In this document: one piece after another, positions 12,101-20,253 of the stretch | How the letters are laid out: the number at the start of each line of letters is the position of its first letter | How positions within the stretch are numbered: the stretch's first letter is position 1 | Assembly: GCF_029263155.1 (NCBI RefSeq) | Contig: NZ_JAJCYB010000087.1 | Span: 1 to 46,745 of the forward strand | Length of the DNA: 46,745 bases | Direction of reading: 5' to 3' | From: Pseudonocardia sp. | GTDB lineage: Bacteria > Actinomycetota > Actinomycetes > Mycobacteriales > Pseudonocardiaceae | Position numbers and translations under genes: made by a program | The notes under the pieces: model-generated | Seen by the model: only the letters and a program-made list of their open reading frames with translations | Told to the model about the DNA's origin: nothing | Databases searched by the model: none

Positions 12101-13239
12101 TTCTCCGGCATCCCGACGTAGCCGTTCGCGACCCCGGGCCCGCCGATACAGATCTCGCCGTCCGCGCCGCGGGCGACCTCGCGCCGGTCGTCGTCGAGGA
12201 TCACGATCGAGTACGTGGGCATCGGCCGGCCGATGGTGACGGGACGGCCGGGGAACAGCTCGCCCCAGGTCGCGGTCACCGTCGCCTCGGTGGGGCCGTA
12301 GGTGTTGAGCATGCGGCGCCCCGGGCGGCTCCAGCGCTCCACGATGCCCGCCGGGCACGCCTCGCCGCCGACGAACAGGCCCCGTACCGCCGGGAGGTCG
12401 CGCGGGATCGTCGCGAGCAGGGTGGGGACGCAGTAGAACAGCGTGACGCCGGTGTCGTCGAGGAAGTCGGCCAGCTCCGCACCGAGCCTGCGGGAGTCGT
12501 CGGGCCCGACCACAAGGGTGGCGCCGACCGCGAGGGTCGGCCAGATCTCCTCGATCGAGAAGTCGAAGGAGATCGTCATGCCCTGGTAGACGCGGTCGGT
12601 CTCGCGCACGTCGTAGACGTCGGGCACCACGTCGATGAAGTTGCAGATGCTGGAGTGGGCGACCTCCACGCCCTTGGGGCGCCCGCTGGATCCGGAGGTG
12701 TAGATCACGTAGCAGGCCGGGTCGTCGCCGGTGTGCAGCGCCGGTCGCGTGCGCGGCTCGGCGTCGATCTCGCCCTGTGCGCGATCGAGTGCGAGCACCG
12801 GGCACCGGAGGTCGGCGGTGTTCGGCACCAGCTCCTCGCCGGTCAGGAGCAGCTCGAGACCGGCGTCCTCGGCGATGTAGCCGATCCGGTCCGGCGGTGC
12901 GGCCGGGTCGATCGGCACGAAGGCGGCGCCCGCCTTGAGCACGCCGAGCAGCGCGACGTAGGTGCGCCACGAGCGGCGCAACAGGATGCCCACCCGGGCA
13001 TCGGGCCGCAGCCGGGCACGGCGCAGGTGGTGCGCGAGCTGGTCGGCGCGTTCGTCCAGCTCTCGGTAGGTCATCCGGCGGTCGCCGTCCTGCACCGCGA
13101 CCGCATCGGGCACGCGCTTCGCGGTCGCCTCCAGGAACTGCTGCAGCCGCGCCGGCCGCGCGGGCCGGCGCTCGCGCTCCGGCGAGGGCAGGCGCGGCAC
13201 CTGCGGGCGGCGGGCGGACCGGGGCTCGGTCAGTGTCAC
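9169..13239 (-). CDS. Pls/PosA-family non-ribosomal peptide synthetase (A-T-membrane terminal domain)
   Basis: Protein of 1356 aa with no condensation domain. The adenylation domain (about 30-530) has YTSGSSGRPKGVE, FDFS, NTYGPTEAT and YRTGDLG, and ends at PSGKVDRKQLP. The carrier domain has LGGHSLL with S569 as the phosphopantetheine site. Residues about 640-1356 form the NRPS terminal domain: hydrophobic segments alternating with left-handed beta-helix hexapeptide repeats (IGDGASVGYDV, VGDEAFVGAGTVLEPGSVV). This matches the epsilon-poly-lysine synthetase type, which polymerises one amino acid at the membrane. Pocket residues by alignment to PheA are D-F-E-Y-F-G-T-V-T; the Glu at position 239 also occurs in lysine codes. 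The GTG at 13239 is chosen where homology begins; upstream frame continues to 13386. It heads the five-gene minus-strand unit. Confidence 0.88.
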   Translation of the reverse strand: MTLTEPRSARRPQVPRLPSPERERRPARPARLQQFLEATAKRVPDAVAVQDGDRRMTYRELDERADQLAHHLRRARLRPDARVGILLRRSWRTYVALLGVLKAGAAFVPIDPAAPPDRIGYIAEDAGLELLLTGEELVPNTADLRCPVLALDRAQGEIDAEPRTRPALHTGDDPACYVIYTSGSSGRPKGVEVAHSSICNFIDVVPDVYDVRETDRVYQGMTISFDFSIEEIWPTLAVGATLVVGPDDSRRLGAELADFLDDTGVTLFYCVPTLLATIPRDLPAVRGLFVGGEACPAGIVERWSRPGRRMLNTYGPTEATVTATWGELFPGRPVTIGRPMPTYSIVILDDDRREVARGADGEICIGGPGVANGYVGMPEKTADKFVRHRGERIYRTGDLGRIDEHGEILYLGRADDEVKIRGHRVDLGEIESLLLDDADVESAVATMQTVAGSEELVAFVTRRGTGGAADDGELVARLHAGLRSQVPDYMVPGYLEILSGLPTMPSGKVDRKQLPAPAGRRIVTVTGEVVAPEGPLETEVRDAWASAFGLEPEDLSVTADFFADLGGHSLLAASAVTVMRERGVGSGPAVRDLYDHPTVRAMAAQLGARAGGTAGAVEPAPRPERLAHSSARYGTAGAVQLGFLYALLLVLSLPVVAIYHSTEGQVSLGVLAQIALTATAIYLGLRWVAAPLLVHVLAVGVEPGRYRLWGRVHVQLWALDLVLSLTPLPVLSGSPLIAPYLRFLGASVGRDVHAGTSLVSVPALLRIGDGASVGYDVALRPWVVEDGWVVVEPITVGDEAFVGAGTVLEPGSVVGERAVLAEQSAVVRGQRVPAGEHWAGSPSAPSDRVDPVVEQLAAALPAVGWRRGQRLGVAAGLALLETLPLLMLGPTLLLVWGVLLASGEVAGLVAALLVGPVFVTTVCVVILAMHALVLRRTPEGVHPARSALGVRKWIADALLRMSLTYTNSLYATLYTVPWLRALGARVGRGSEVSTASHLDPDLLTLGRNSFVADMASIGGSTFHNGRVAFRRTEVGSRAFVGNAAVLTPGTVMGDDSLIGVQTVPPAGGIPGESAWLGSPAMNLPARQDSGDFDERLTFRPTRGRVASRLAVEFLRVTLPASLIAVTVYAYLLALATTAAAGADLATLVLLAPVFALLSGLLLAAVVALVKWVVIGRFRPRVEPLWSPFVRRAEFVTGLYEAAAVPGLLYLLVGTPFLPPVLRLFGARIGRRTFLATTYLTEFDLVSVGDDAAVGRDVSLQTHLFEDRVMKMSTVEIGAGAGVGDRAIVLYDASVGSDAALEPLSLVMKGERLPEATRWRGIPAEAVAAAPGERREATAHAGTDAPGSPGSAWPVAA

Positions 13240-13649
13240 TTTCGAGATCCGTCCTGGTCGGGGGGCGTAGGCACCGTCGTTCACGCGCCGCGCCGTCGTT
13301 GCCCCTCGACGGCGCCTGCGCGCGGGCCCGTGGGCTCGCACCCGGTGCCATTCGATCGGGTGCCCCGTTCCACAGGCTCGTAACATCTCGTGACTGTGTT
13401 CGTCCGCACGTGTCGGCCGCGTTCACTCGTCGGTGGGTGATCCGTCGCACCCGGGACCCGAGGGGCGAGGCCCGGGCCCAGGGCCGAGGTACCCGCTCCC
13501 GCGCGGTCCCGACCGTCCGGCGGCGTCGAGGACGCCGCGACGCCGGCCGCGGGTTGCGGCCCCGGCACATCGCCCGCACCGGACGTAGCCTCGGCAGCCG
13601 GGCGGCCGTGGGCCGCTCGTGACATCCGTGACGACCCGCCGGAGGCCCC
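13240..13649. other. Divergent intergenic region between the NRPS operon and zwf
   Basis: About 410 bp between two divergent genes, so it must carry both promoters. The minus-strand frame of the NRPS stays open to 13386 but has no family similarity there. GGAGG at 13641-13645 serves the zwf GTG. A TAGCCT at about 13585 could be a -10 for zwf. No repeat, RNA or operator stands out. Confidence 0.5.
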
Positions 13650-15047
13650 GTGACCGACCCGACCCGCTCGGACGCGCTCGTGCTGTTCGGCGCCACCGGG
13701 GACCTGGCCCGCAAGATGGTCCTACCCGCGCTCTACCACCTGGCCGAGGCCGGACGGCTGGACATCCCGGTCGTCGGTGTGGCGCTGTCGGACATGGACA
13801 CGGAGGCGTTCCGCGAGCACACCCGCGACGCCGTCGCGGCGGCGGTCGACGACGTCGACGGCGACGCGCTCGCGGCCTTCCTCGGCCGGCTCGTCCTGGT
13901 GACGGGCGACTACCGCGACACCGCCACCTTCGACGCGCTGGTCGCCGCGCTGGGCGACGCCCGGCGCGCCGCGCACTACCTCGCGATCCCACCCTCGATG
14001 TTCGGCACCGTCGTGCGGGCGCTGTCGGCGGCGGGGCTGCACGAGGGGGCGCGGGTGATCGTGGAGAAGCCCTTCGGCCACGACCGCGCCTCGGCCCGCG
14101 AACTCAACGCGGTGCTGCACGGGACCTTCCCGGAACGGTCGATCCTGCGGGTGGACCACTACCTGGGCAAGGAGTCGGTGGAGAACCTGCTGACCTTCCG
14201 CTTCGCCAACACCCTGCTCGAACCGCTCTGGAACCGCCATCACGTCGCCTCGGTGCAGATCACCATGGCGGAGTCGTTCGGCATCGCCGGGCGCGGGGCG
14301 TTCTACGACGACGTCGGCGCGGTACGCGACGTCGTGCAGAACCACCTGCTGCAGGTGGTGACCCTGCTGGCGATGGAGCCCCCGGTCGACGCGGGCGCCG
14401 ACGCGCTGCGCGACGAGAAGGTCAAGGTCCTCACGGCGATGCGGGCCCTCGACCCGGCCCACCTCGTGCGCGGGCAGTTCGACGGCTACCGCGACGAGCC
14501 GGGGGTGGCGGCGGACTCCACGACCGAGACCTTCGTCGCGATGCGCCTGGACATCGACTCGTGGCGCTGGGCGGGCGTGCCGTTCTACGTGCGTGCCGGC
14601 AAGCGGCTGGAGACCACCGCGATGGAGGCCGTGGTGGAGCTGCGGTGCCCGCCCACCCTGCTGTTCGCGGGCGCCGACTGCGCGCCCGGACCGAACCTGG
14701 TGCGGCTGCGGATGGGCCGCGACGCCGGGGTCACCCTCACCGTGCAGGCCAAGCAGCCGGGCCGGGCGATCCGCACCCGGCCCGTCGACCTGCAGGTGGA
14801 CTTCCAGGAGGCGCTCGGCGAGTGGCGCGGACCCTACGAGCGCCTGCTCGACGACGCCCTCGACGGGGACCCGCGCCGGTTCGCCCGCGAGGACACCGTG
14901 GAGCAGGCGTGGCGCGTCGTCGACCCCGCGCTCGACCCCCGGGCACCGGTCCGCCCGTACGCCCCCGGCAGCTGGGGCCCCGGCGAGGCGGACGCGATCC
15001 TCGACGGTGGCCGCTGGCACCGGCCGGAACCCGCGACCTCCGAGTGA
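13650..15047 (+). CDS. zwf: Glucose-6-phosphate dehydrogenase
   Basis: Protein of 465 aa that oxidises glucose-6-phosphate to 6-phosphogluconolactone, the entry to the oxidative pentose phosphate pathway, giving [15 protein letters not shown] near residue 13 is the dinucleotide-binding loop. VIVEKPFG follows, then RVDHYLGKE (about 167-175), which carries the substrate-binding Lys and catalytic His. Length is in the lower part of the family range. The GTG at 13650 follows GGAGG by 4 nt. The gene stands alone here, without tal, opcA or devB neighbours, so it is probably a second zwf copy rather than the one in the main pentose phosphate cluster (inference). Confidence 0.94.
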   Translation: MTDPTRSDALVLFGATGDLARKMVLPALYHLAEAGRLDIPVVGVALSDMDTEAFREHTRDAVAAAVDDVDGDALAAFLGRLVLVTGDYRDTATFDALVAALGDARRAAHYLAIPPSMFGTVVRALSAAGLHEGARVIVEKPFGHDRASARELNAVLHGTFPERSILRVDHYLGKESVENLLTFRFANTLLEPLWNRHHVASVQITMAESFGIAGRGAFYDDVGAVRDVVQNHLLQVVTLLAMEPPVDAGADALRDEKVKVLTAMRALDPAHLVRGQFDGYRDEPGVAADSTTETFVAMRLDIDSWRWAGVPFYVRAGKRLETTAMEAVVELRCPPTLLFAGADCAPGPNLVRLRMGRDAGVTLTVQAKQPGRAIRTRPVDLQVDFQEALGEWRGPYERLLDDALDGDPRRFAREDTVEQAWRVVDPALDPRAPVRPYAPGSWGPGEADAILDGGRWHRPEPATSE

Positions 15048-15138
15048 GGCTGCGGCCCGCCGGCGCCGTCGCGTCGCGCGGCGACCGGTCGAGCCGGCGT
15101 TCCAGGCGCACATCGGTCCGGGGGCCCGGCTCCGGACG

Positions 15139-15283
15139 TCAGGCTTCCAGGAGCTGTGTCATCGCAGCGACGAACGCTCGCAGCGCGGGCCGCCGGTCAA
15201 TCCTGGGCCGCGTACCCGTCGAGGATGCGCAGCCGGGAGGTGACGCGGGCGAGGATCGCGAGCAGGCGTTCGGCGTCAACCAT
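15139..15283 (-). pseudogene. HEPN-domain toxin remnant (partner of the MNT gene)
   Basis: An ATG at 15283 overlaps the MNT stop by 8 nt (ATGGTTGA), the usual layout of MNT-HEPN pairs. It begins MVDAERLLAILARVTSRLRI, like HEPN/DUF86 toxins, but meets a TGA at 15197-15199 after 28 codons. Just beyond, in another frame, LRAFVAAMTQLLEA ends in a stop at 15139 and looks like a HEPN C-terminus. The middle of the gene, including the RX4-6H nuclease motif, is gone. Deletion plus frameshift is the simplest explanation. Confidence 0.6.
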
Positions 15284-15647
15284 GGGCTCGGACGAAGTCC
15301 CGCCGGAACCGCTCGCGGCGCACCGCCTCGTCGAGGTGCCGCTTGCGGGTCTCGGCCTGCCAGCGGATCCGGGCCGGCGGGTCGTCGTCGAGCACCACCC
15401 GCCCGGTGAGGGCGACCCGACCCGCGAGCCCCTCCGGCCCGACCCGCAGGTCGAGCAGATCGATCACGTCGGGGAGCTCCCCGCGCAGCCGCCACCCGTC
15501 GAGACGGTCCCGGGCCCACACCGCGAGGTCCACGTCGGACCCCCCGTGCGCGGCGCCGGTGGCATGGCTACCGAACACCAGCGCGAACACCGCTCCGTGC
15601 GTGCGCAGCGTCGCCCGGACGGCGTCGAGGTCGACCGGGAGGTGCAC
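15276..15647 (-). CDS. MNT-type nucleotidyltransferase (antitoxin of a HEPN/MNT pair)
   Basis: Protein of 123 aa with the minimal nucleotidyltransferase signature GSHATGAAHGGSDVDLAVW (GSX-A followed by DXD) and an acidic third site in DVIDLLDL. In intact systems the MNT protein AMPylates a tyrosine of the HEPN RNase and silences it. Here the toxin gene is broken, leaving an orphan antitoxin. The GTG at 15647 is preferred: no ribosome binding site precedes it, but a -10 lies 6 nt upstream, pointing to leaderless expression. Confidence 0.8.
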   Translation of the reverse strand: MHLPVDLDAVRATLRTHGAVFALVFGSHATGAAHGGSDVDLAVWARDRLDGWRLRGELPDVIDLLDLRVGPEGLAGRVALTGRVVLDDDPPARIRWQAETRKRHLDEAVRRERFRRDFVRAHG

Positions 15648-15653
15648 ACCGGG

Positions 15654-15659
15654 AGGGTA
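15654..15659 (-). promoter_or_regulatory. -10 element of the MNT gene (leaderless)
   Basis: TACCCT on the minus strand matches TANNNT and ends 6 nt before the GTG at 15647. No Shine-Dalgarno is present, so transcription would start at or next to the start codon. Confidence 0.5.
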
Positions 15660-15782
15660 CGGCAGCCGACGGGCGGCGGCACCCCACCGCCGACGGGTGC
15701 GGGCACCGAGGAACCGGCTCGGCAACCGTGCACACCGCGCGGATCCACCCGGGTGCCGTGGTGTGGGACCCGCGACAGCGGG

Positions 15783-15788
15783 TATGGT
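15783..15788 (+). promoter_or_regulatory. -10 element of the HtrA-like protease gene (leaderless)
   Basis: TATGGT fits TANNNT and is followed by 5 nt and then the ATG at 15794, which has no ribosome binding site. This supports 15794 as the start rather than the longer frame from 15728. Confidence 0.55.
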
Positions 15789-15793
15789 CGCGC

Positions 15794-16924
15794 ATGAGCC
15801 CACCCGAGGAACGCGACAGCAGGCAGCCGCCGCCCGCGAGCATGCCCCGGCCCGCTGCGGCGGCACCTGGCCGCGGCACGGCGGCACCCGGCCCGGCCCG
15901 GCTGCGGCTGCGTGCACTGGTCGTCGGCGCGGCGGCGGCCGTGGCCCTGACCGCGTGCACCGCCGAGCCGGCGACCACCCCGCCCGGACCGCCCACCGCC
16001 GGTCCCACGGCCACCGGGCCCGCCCCGACCGACGCCGGCCGCGCCGAGGTGGTCGCCCGGCTCGCGCCCAGCGTGGTCACGGTCCGCACCGGAGAGGGCG
16101 CGGGCAGCGGCGTCGTGTACGCCCCCGACGTCGTCATCACCAACGCGCACGTCGTCGGCGAGGCCACCGAGGTCGAGCTCACCTACGCCGACGGCACGTC
16201 CTCACCGGGCACCGTGCTGGCGACCGACGCCACCACGGACCTGGCGATGATCCGCTCCGCCCGCACCGACCTGCCGGTGCCCGAGTACCGCACGGACGTT
16301 CCACGACCCGGCGAACCCGTCATCGCGATCGGGAGCCCACTGGGCTTCGAGGGCACGGTGACCGCGGGCATCGTGTCCGGGTTGGACCGCCAGATCCCCG
16401 GCTCCGCCGCACAGTCCCGGGCCCTGGTCGACCTCATCCAGACCGACGCCGCGATCTCCCCGGGCAACTCCGGCGGCGCGCTGCTCGACGAGACGGGACG
16501 GGTCATCGGCATCAACGAGGCCTACCTGCCCCCGGCCACCGGAGCGGTGGCCATCGGGTTCGCGATCCCGGCCGCCACCGCCGTGGACATCGCCGAGCAG
16601 CTGCTCGCCGACGGGGTCGCCGTCCATCCCTTCCTCGGGGCCCGGCTGGCGCCGCTCACCCCGCAGGTTCGCGAGGCGTTGGGTGTCGCGGCGCAGGAGG
16701 GCGCCCTGGTGATCGAGGTCCAGCCCGGCGGCCCCGCCGCCGCCGCCGGGGTCGCCCCCGGCGACGTCGTCGTGGAGCTCGCCGGGACCGAGATCACCAC
16801 CAGGGAGGACGTGCTGGGCGCGCTGCGCGACACCGAGCCCGGGCTCGCCACCGACATCGGCGTGCTGCGCGACGGGGAGCGGCTGGACCTGCCGCTGACG
16901 ATCGGCTCACGGCGCACGTCCTGA
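15794..16924 (+). CDS. HtrA/DegP-like trypsin-family serine protease, lipoprotein
   Basis: Protein of 376 aa. After a Pro/Ala-rich cytoplasmic stretch, a hydrophobic segment ends in lipobox-like LTAC, so it is probably lipid-anchored outside the membrane. The trypsin-like domain has the full triad: H119 (ITNAHVV), D149 (TTDLAMI) and S226 (GNSGGAL). One C-terminal PDZ domain (about 285-370) includes LVIEVQPGGPAAAAGVAPGDVV. The family degrades or refolds damaged extracytoplasmic proteins. It is convergent with the DUF808 gene, 21 bp away. Confidence 0.92.
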   Translation: MSPPEERDSRQPPPASMPRPAAAAPGRGTAAPGPARLRLRALVVGAAAAVALTACTAEPATTPPGPPTAGPTATGPAPTDAGRAEVVARLAPSVVTVRTGEGAGSGVVYAPDVVITNAHVVGEATEVELTYADGTSSPGTVLATDATTDLAMIRSARTDLPVPEYRTDVPRPGEPVIAIGSPLGFEGTVTAGIVSGLDRQIPGSAAQSRALVDLIQTDAAISPGNSGGALLDETGRVIGINEAYLPPATGAVAIGFAIPAATAVDIAEQLLADGVAVHPFLGARLAPLTPQVREALGVAAQEGALVIEVQPGGPAAAAGVAPGDVVVELAGTEITTREDVLGALRDTEPGLATDIGVLRDGERLDLPLTIGSRRTS

Positions 16925-16945
16925 CGGTCCCGGGCCCCGCCGGGC

Positions 16946-17899
16946 TCAGGCGTGGGCGGCGCCGCGCCTGCGCCACGGGATCAGGTGCATGATCGCGACG
17001 ACGACCGCGCCGACGACGAGCCCGAAGACCGCGGAGAGAGCGGTGTTGGTGAGCCAGCCGAGGAACCCGCCGAGCGCGCCGGTGGCGTCGTGCACGGCCA
17101 CCTCGACACCGTGCACGAACGCGTACGGCGGGGCGAAGCCCAGCTCCTCGACGCCCAGCAGCAGGATGTGCCCACCGACCCAGAGCATCGCCGCGATCCC
17201 GACCGTCGACAGGACGGAGAGCACGATCGGCATCGCCCTGACCAGCCCGCGCCCCACCGCGCTCACCACGCCCGACTCGCGCTGCGCGAGCGCCAGCCCG
17301 GCGTCGTCCATCTTGACGATCACGGCGACGGCGCCGTAGACCAGCGCGGTGATCGCGACCGCGACCACCAGCAGGATGAGCGCGCGCGACAGCAGTCCCT
17401 CCGAGGCGACCTCGTTGAGGGCGATGACCATGATCTCGGCGGAGAGGATGAAGTCGGTCCGCACCGCACCCGACACGACCTTCTTCTCGTGGCCCTCCGG
17501 GTCGGCGACCGCCGCCTGCTGCGTCTCCTCCGGGGCCGGCTCGTGCCCGGAGATCTTCTCCCAGATCTTCTCCGCGCCCTCGTAGCACAGGTAGGTGCCG
17601 CCGATCATGAGGATCGGGGTGAGCAGCCACGGCGCGAACTGACTCAGCAGCAGCGCGACCGGCAGGATGACCAGGAGCTTGTTGCGCAGCGAGCCCGTGG
17701 CGATCCGGCGGATGATCGTCAGCTCGCGCCGGGGCTCCAGGCCCTGCACGTAGCGTGGTGTGACGGCCGCGTCGTCGACCACGACCCCGGCCGCCTTCAT
17801 CCCGGCCCGCCCGGCCGCGCCCGCGATGTCGTCGAGGGAGGCCGCGGTCAGGCGCACCATCGCCGCGACGTCGTCGAGCAGCGCGAACAGCCCGCTCAC
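16946..17899 (-). CDS. DUF808 (YedI-like) membrane protein
   Basis: Protein of 317 aa. MSGLFALLDDVAAMVRLTAA at the start, then DDAAVTPRYVQGL, RELTIIRRIATGSLRNKLL and VRTDFILSAEIMVIAL, are diagnostic of the DUF808/YedI family of inner-membrane proteins with several TM helices and no known function. The GTG at 17899 has a weak GGTGA 4 nt upstream. No operon partner is evident. Confidence 0.88.
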   Translation of the reverse strand: MSGLFALLDDVAAMVRLTAASLDDIAGAAGRAGMKAAGVVVDDAAVTPRYVQGLEPRRELTIIRRIATGSLRNKLLVILPVALLLSQFAPWLLTPILMIGGTYLCYEGAEKIWEKISGHEPAPEETQQAAVADPEGHEKKVVSGAVRTDFILSAEIMVIALNEVASEGLLSRALILLVVAVAITALVYGAVAVIVKMDDAGLALAQRESGVVSAVGRGLVRAMPIVLSVLSTVGIAAMLWVGGHILLLGVEELGFAPPYAFVHGVEVAVHDATGALGGFLGWLTNTALSAVFGLVVGAVVVAIMHLIPWRRRGAAHA

Positions 17900-18038
17900 C
17901 GGGTCACCGTCCGCCGCCTGGCCCCGCCCGTGGTCTCCACGACGGAAAGCCTAGGTCAGGTGTCGAGCGGTGCCGGCGCCGGTCGGCGACCGCGAGCGAC
18001 GGTCCGCCGGGGCAGGTGTGGCGACCTGGTCTCCCGAC

Positions 18039-18518
18039 TCAGCCGGCACGGACCTGCTCGCGCAGGATGTCGGCGTGCCCGCAGTGGTGGGCCAGCTCGC
18101 GCAGGACCTGCAGGTACACCCAGCGCAACGTGCGGGGCCCGGCCCGGTGGCCGGTGACGACGACGTCGAGCGGCAGGTCGGCGACCGCCGCGCGCGCCCT
18201 CGCGCAGGCGTCGCGGTGGGCCGCGACGACGGAGGCGACGGTGTCGTCGTCGGCGAGCCGGAAGGACTCCTCCGGGCTCCGCACCAGGCCGAGCTCCCGG
18301 CGCGACGAGCCGCCGACGCACTCCTCGAACCACACCCGCTGCATCCACGTGACGTGCTTGAGCAGCCCGAGCAGCGTCGTCGCCGACGGGACGAGCCGAC
18401 GGCGGGCCTGCTCCTCGGTCAGGCCGTCGAGGGTCGCCTCGACGGCGCTGCGATACTCCTCGACGAACGCGTCGAGCTGAGTGCGTTCCCCGTCCAGGAG
18501 CACATCGAACGAGCCCAT
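18039..18518 (-). CDS. DinB-fold (DUF664) protein
   Basis: Protein of 159 aa forming a four-helix DinB/DUF664 domain. Possible metal ligands are His in LLKHVTWMQ and the HHCGHAD motif near the C-terminus (ELAHHCGHADILREQ). The family includes thiol-dependent transferases such as those using mycothiol; the substrate here is unknown. The ATG at 18518 follows a strong GGAGGGGAG by about 6 nt; the GTG directly before it is an alternative. Confidence 0.85.
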   Translation of the reverse strand: MGSFDVLLDGERTQLDAFVEEYRSAVEATLDGLTEEQARRRLVPSATTLLGLLKHVTWMQRVWFEECVGGSSRRELGLVRSPEESFRLADDDTVASVVAAHRDACARARAAVADLPLDVVVTGHRAGPRTLRWVYLQVLRELAHHCGHADILREQVRAG

Positions 18519-18624
18519 CACGGTCTCCCCTCCCGCCGCGGGCCGACGCGGCGCCTCCTCCACCAGGGTGGCGCACCGGCGGGCTGGAGCAGGTGCCCGA
18601 CCCGCCGGAGAGCCTCACGTCCGG

Positions 18625-18678
18625 ATGAAGGTCTCCTCATCCACTGAGCAGATGTGACGTCCGGACGGGCACCATGCA
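18625..18678 (+). promoter_or_regulatory. Candidate regulator-controlled promoter of the histidine kinase gene (weak copy)
   Basis: ATGAAG at 18625 and CTCATC at 18636 are 11 bp apart, as in the six stronger copies. The next two positions (18647, 18658) are degenerate. The -10-like CATGCA at 18673 lies exactly 48 bp after the first hexamer, and the GTG start at 18685 follows it by 6 nt. The geometry is right but half the boxes are poor, so autoregulation is plausible rather than certain. Confidence 0.45.
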
Positions 18679-18684
18679 GGAACT

Positions 18685-20253
18685 GTGTCCTACGAGGAGC
18701 ACGTGCGGAGCGCGCCGCCGGTCGATCCCGGACGGCCGGTGCTGACGCATGTCTCGACACGCAGGCTGAGGGCCTCGAAGGAGGTTCCCCACCGCGGCGC
18801 CGCCCGGCGCAGGCTCGTCGTCCCGGCCCGGCTACGGATCATGGCGTGGCTCGTGCTGCTCCTGCTGGTCGCGCTGGTCACCGTCGTGGTCGTCACGCGC
18901 AACCTGCTGGTGGCCGAGGCGCACAGCGACGCCACCGAGGCGCTGAACCAGGAGGCCGAGGAGTTCAAGCAGTTCGCGGCGGCGGGTGTCGACCAGGACA
19001 CGGGCACCCGCTACGAGAACGGGACCGAGCTGCTGGAGCGCCACATCTCGCGCCAGTACCTCGACGACGACGAGATCGTGCTGGGCATCACCCGGGAGGG
19101 GGCGATCGTGCCCCAGCGGGGCCGGGAGGCCATCGCGCTGGCCGAGCGGGACAACCGGTGGCAGCAGATCGTGGACAACCCGGCGGTCACGGACGTGCTC
19201 GCGACCCGCGACGGGCAGCTGCGCTGGATCAAGGTGCCGATCGTCGACGACGCGGGCAACCCGGACGGCACCTTCGTCGTCGCCTACGCGATCGACCGGG
19301 AGACCCGGGAGATCGACGAGACGATCCGCACGCTCGTGCTGGTCAGCGCGATCGGGCTGGTGGTCGCGGCGATCGCGTCGTGGGTGGTGTCGGGGCAGAT
19401 CCTGGAGCCGGTCAACCTCGTCCGCCGCGCCGCGGCGCAGATCAGCCACGACGACCTCACCGAGCGCATCCCGGTCGAGGGTCACGACGACATCGCGGCA
19501 CTCTCCGCGCAGTTCAACGGCATGCTGGACCGGCTGGAGCACGCGTTCGGGGCGCAACGGCAGTTCCTCGACGACGCCAGCCACGAGCTCCGCACCCCGA
19601 TCACGATCATCCGGGGCAACCTGGAGTTCGTCGAGGACGACGATCCCGCCGAGCGGGCCGAGGTCGTGCGACTGTGCACCGACGAGCTCGACCGGATGAG
19701 CCGGATCGTCGAGGACCTGCTGCTGCTGGCCAAGGCCGAGCGCCCTGACTTCGTCGTGGCCGAGGACGTCGGTCTGGTGGACCTGACCAGCGACATCCAC
19801 GCCAAGTTGCGGGCGCTCGGGGACCGGCGCTGGGCGCTGGAGTCCATCGCCGAGGGCACGGGCAGCCTGGACGGCCAGCGCGTGACCCAGGCCGTGATCC
19901 AGCTGGCGCACAACGCCGTCGGCCACACCCGGCCCGGGGACGCGATCCGGTTCGGGTCCTCGGTGACCGCCACCGAGGTGGTCTTCTGGGTCGCCGACAC
20001 CGGCAACGGGGTCCGCCCCGAGGACGGCGAGGCGATCTTCCAGCGGTTCTCGCGGGGACACAGCGGCGGGGCCCGGGCGAACCACACCGGCGCCGGTCTC
20101 GGGCTGACGATCGTCACCGCGATCGCGGAGGGCCACGGCGGGCACGTCGAGCTGCGGTCGGTGTACGGCGAGGGCGCCCGCTTCTCGCTCCACCTGCCCC
20201 AGCCCGCCGGCTACCACGAACGCATCGACGACCGAGAGGACGGCACGGCGTGA
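18685..20253 (+). CDS. Sensor histidine kinase
   Basis: Membrane kinase of 522 aa. A basic cytoplasmic N-terminus precedes TM1 (about 53-73). An extracytoplasmic sensor region follows (about 74-213), then TM2 (about 216-236) and a HAMP domain (PVNLVRRAAAQISHDDLTERIPV). The HisKA domain has phospho-acceptor H300 in DDASHELRTPI. The HATPase domain has the N box at N410 (QLAHNAVGH), DTGNGV and GAGLGLTIV. It would phosphorylate the regulator encoded next, with which it overlaps by 4 nt (GTGA). The ligand is unknown. The GTG at 18685 fits the promoter spacing seen at sister genes. Confidence 0.92.
   Translation: MSYEEHVRSAPPVDPGRPVLTHVSTRRLRASKEVPHRGAARRRLVVPARLRIMAWLVLLLLVALVTVVVVTRNLLVAEAHSDATEALNQEAEEFKQFAAAGVDQDTGTRYENGTELLERHISRQYLDDDEIVLGITREGAIVPQRGREAIALAERDNRWQQIVDNPAVTDVLATRDGQLRWIKVPIVDDAGNPDGTFVVAYAIDRETREIDETIRTLVLVSAIGLVVAAIASWVVSGQILEPVNLVRRAAAQISHDDLTERIPVEGHDDIAALSAQFNGMLDRLEHAFGAQRQFLDDASHELRTPITIIRGNLEFVEDDDPAERAEVVRLCTDELDRMSRIVEDLLLLAKAERPDFVVAEDVGLVDLTSDIHAKLRALGDRRWALESIAEGTGSLDGQRVTQAVIQLAHNAVGHTRPGDAIRFGSSVTATEVVFWVADTGNGVRPEDGEAIFQRFSRGHSGGARANHTGAGLGLTIVTAIAEGHGGHVELRSVYGEGARFSLHLPQPAGYHERIDDREDGTA

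Noticed and set aside
8878..13383. A 1501-codon open frame on the plus strand opposite the NRPS gene
   Set aside because: Composition is His/Arg/Gln-rich antisense of a high-G+C gene; the NRPS frame has clear A, T and hexapeptide motifs.
15139..15519. A 126-codon minus-strand frame overlapping the MNT gene
   Set aside because: Most of it is a shifted reading of the MNT gene; only its last 15 codons look like a HEPN C-terminal remnant and are annotated as such.
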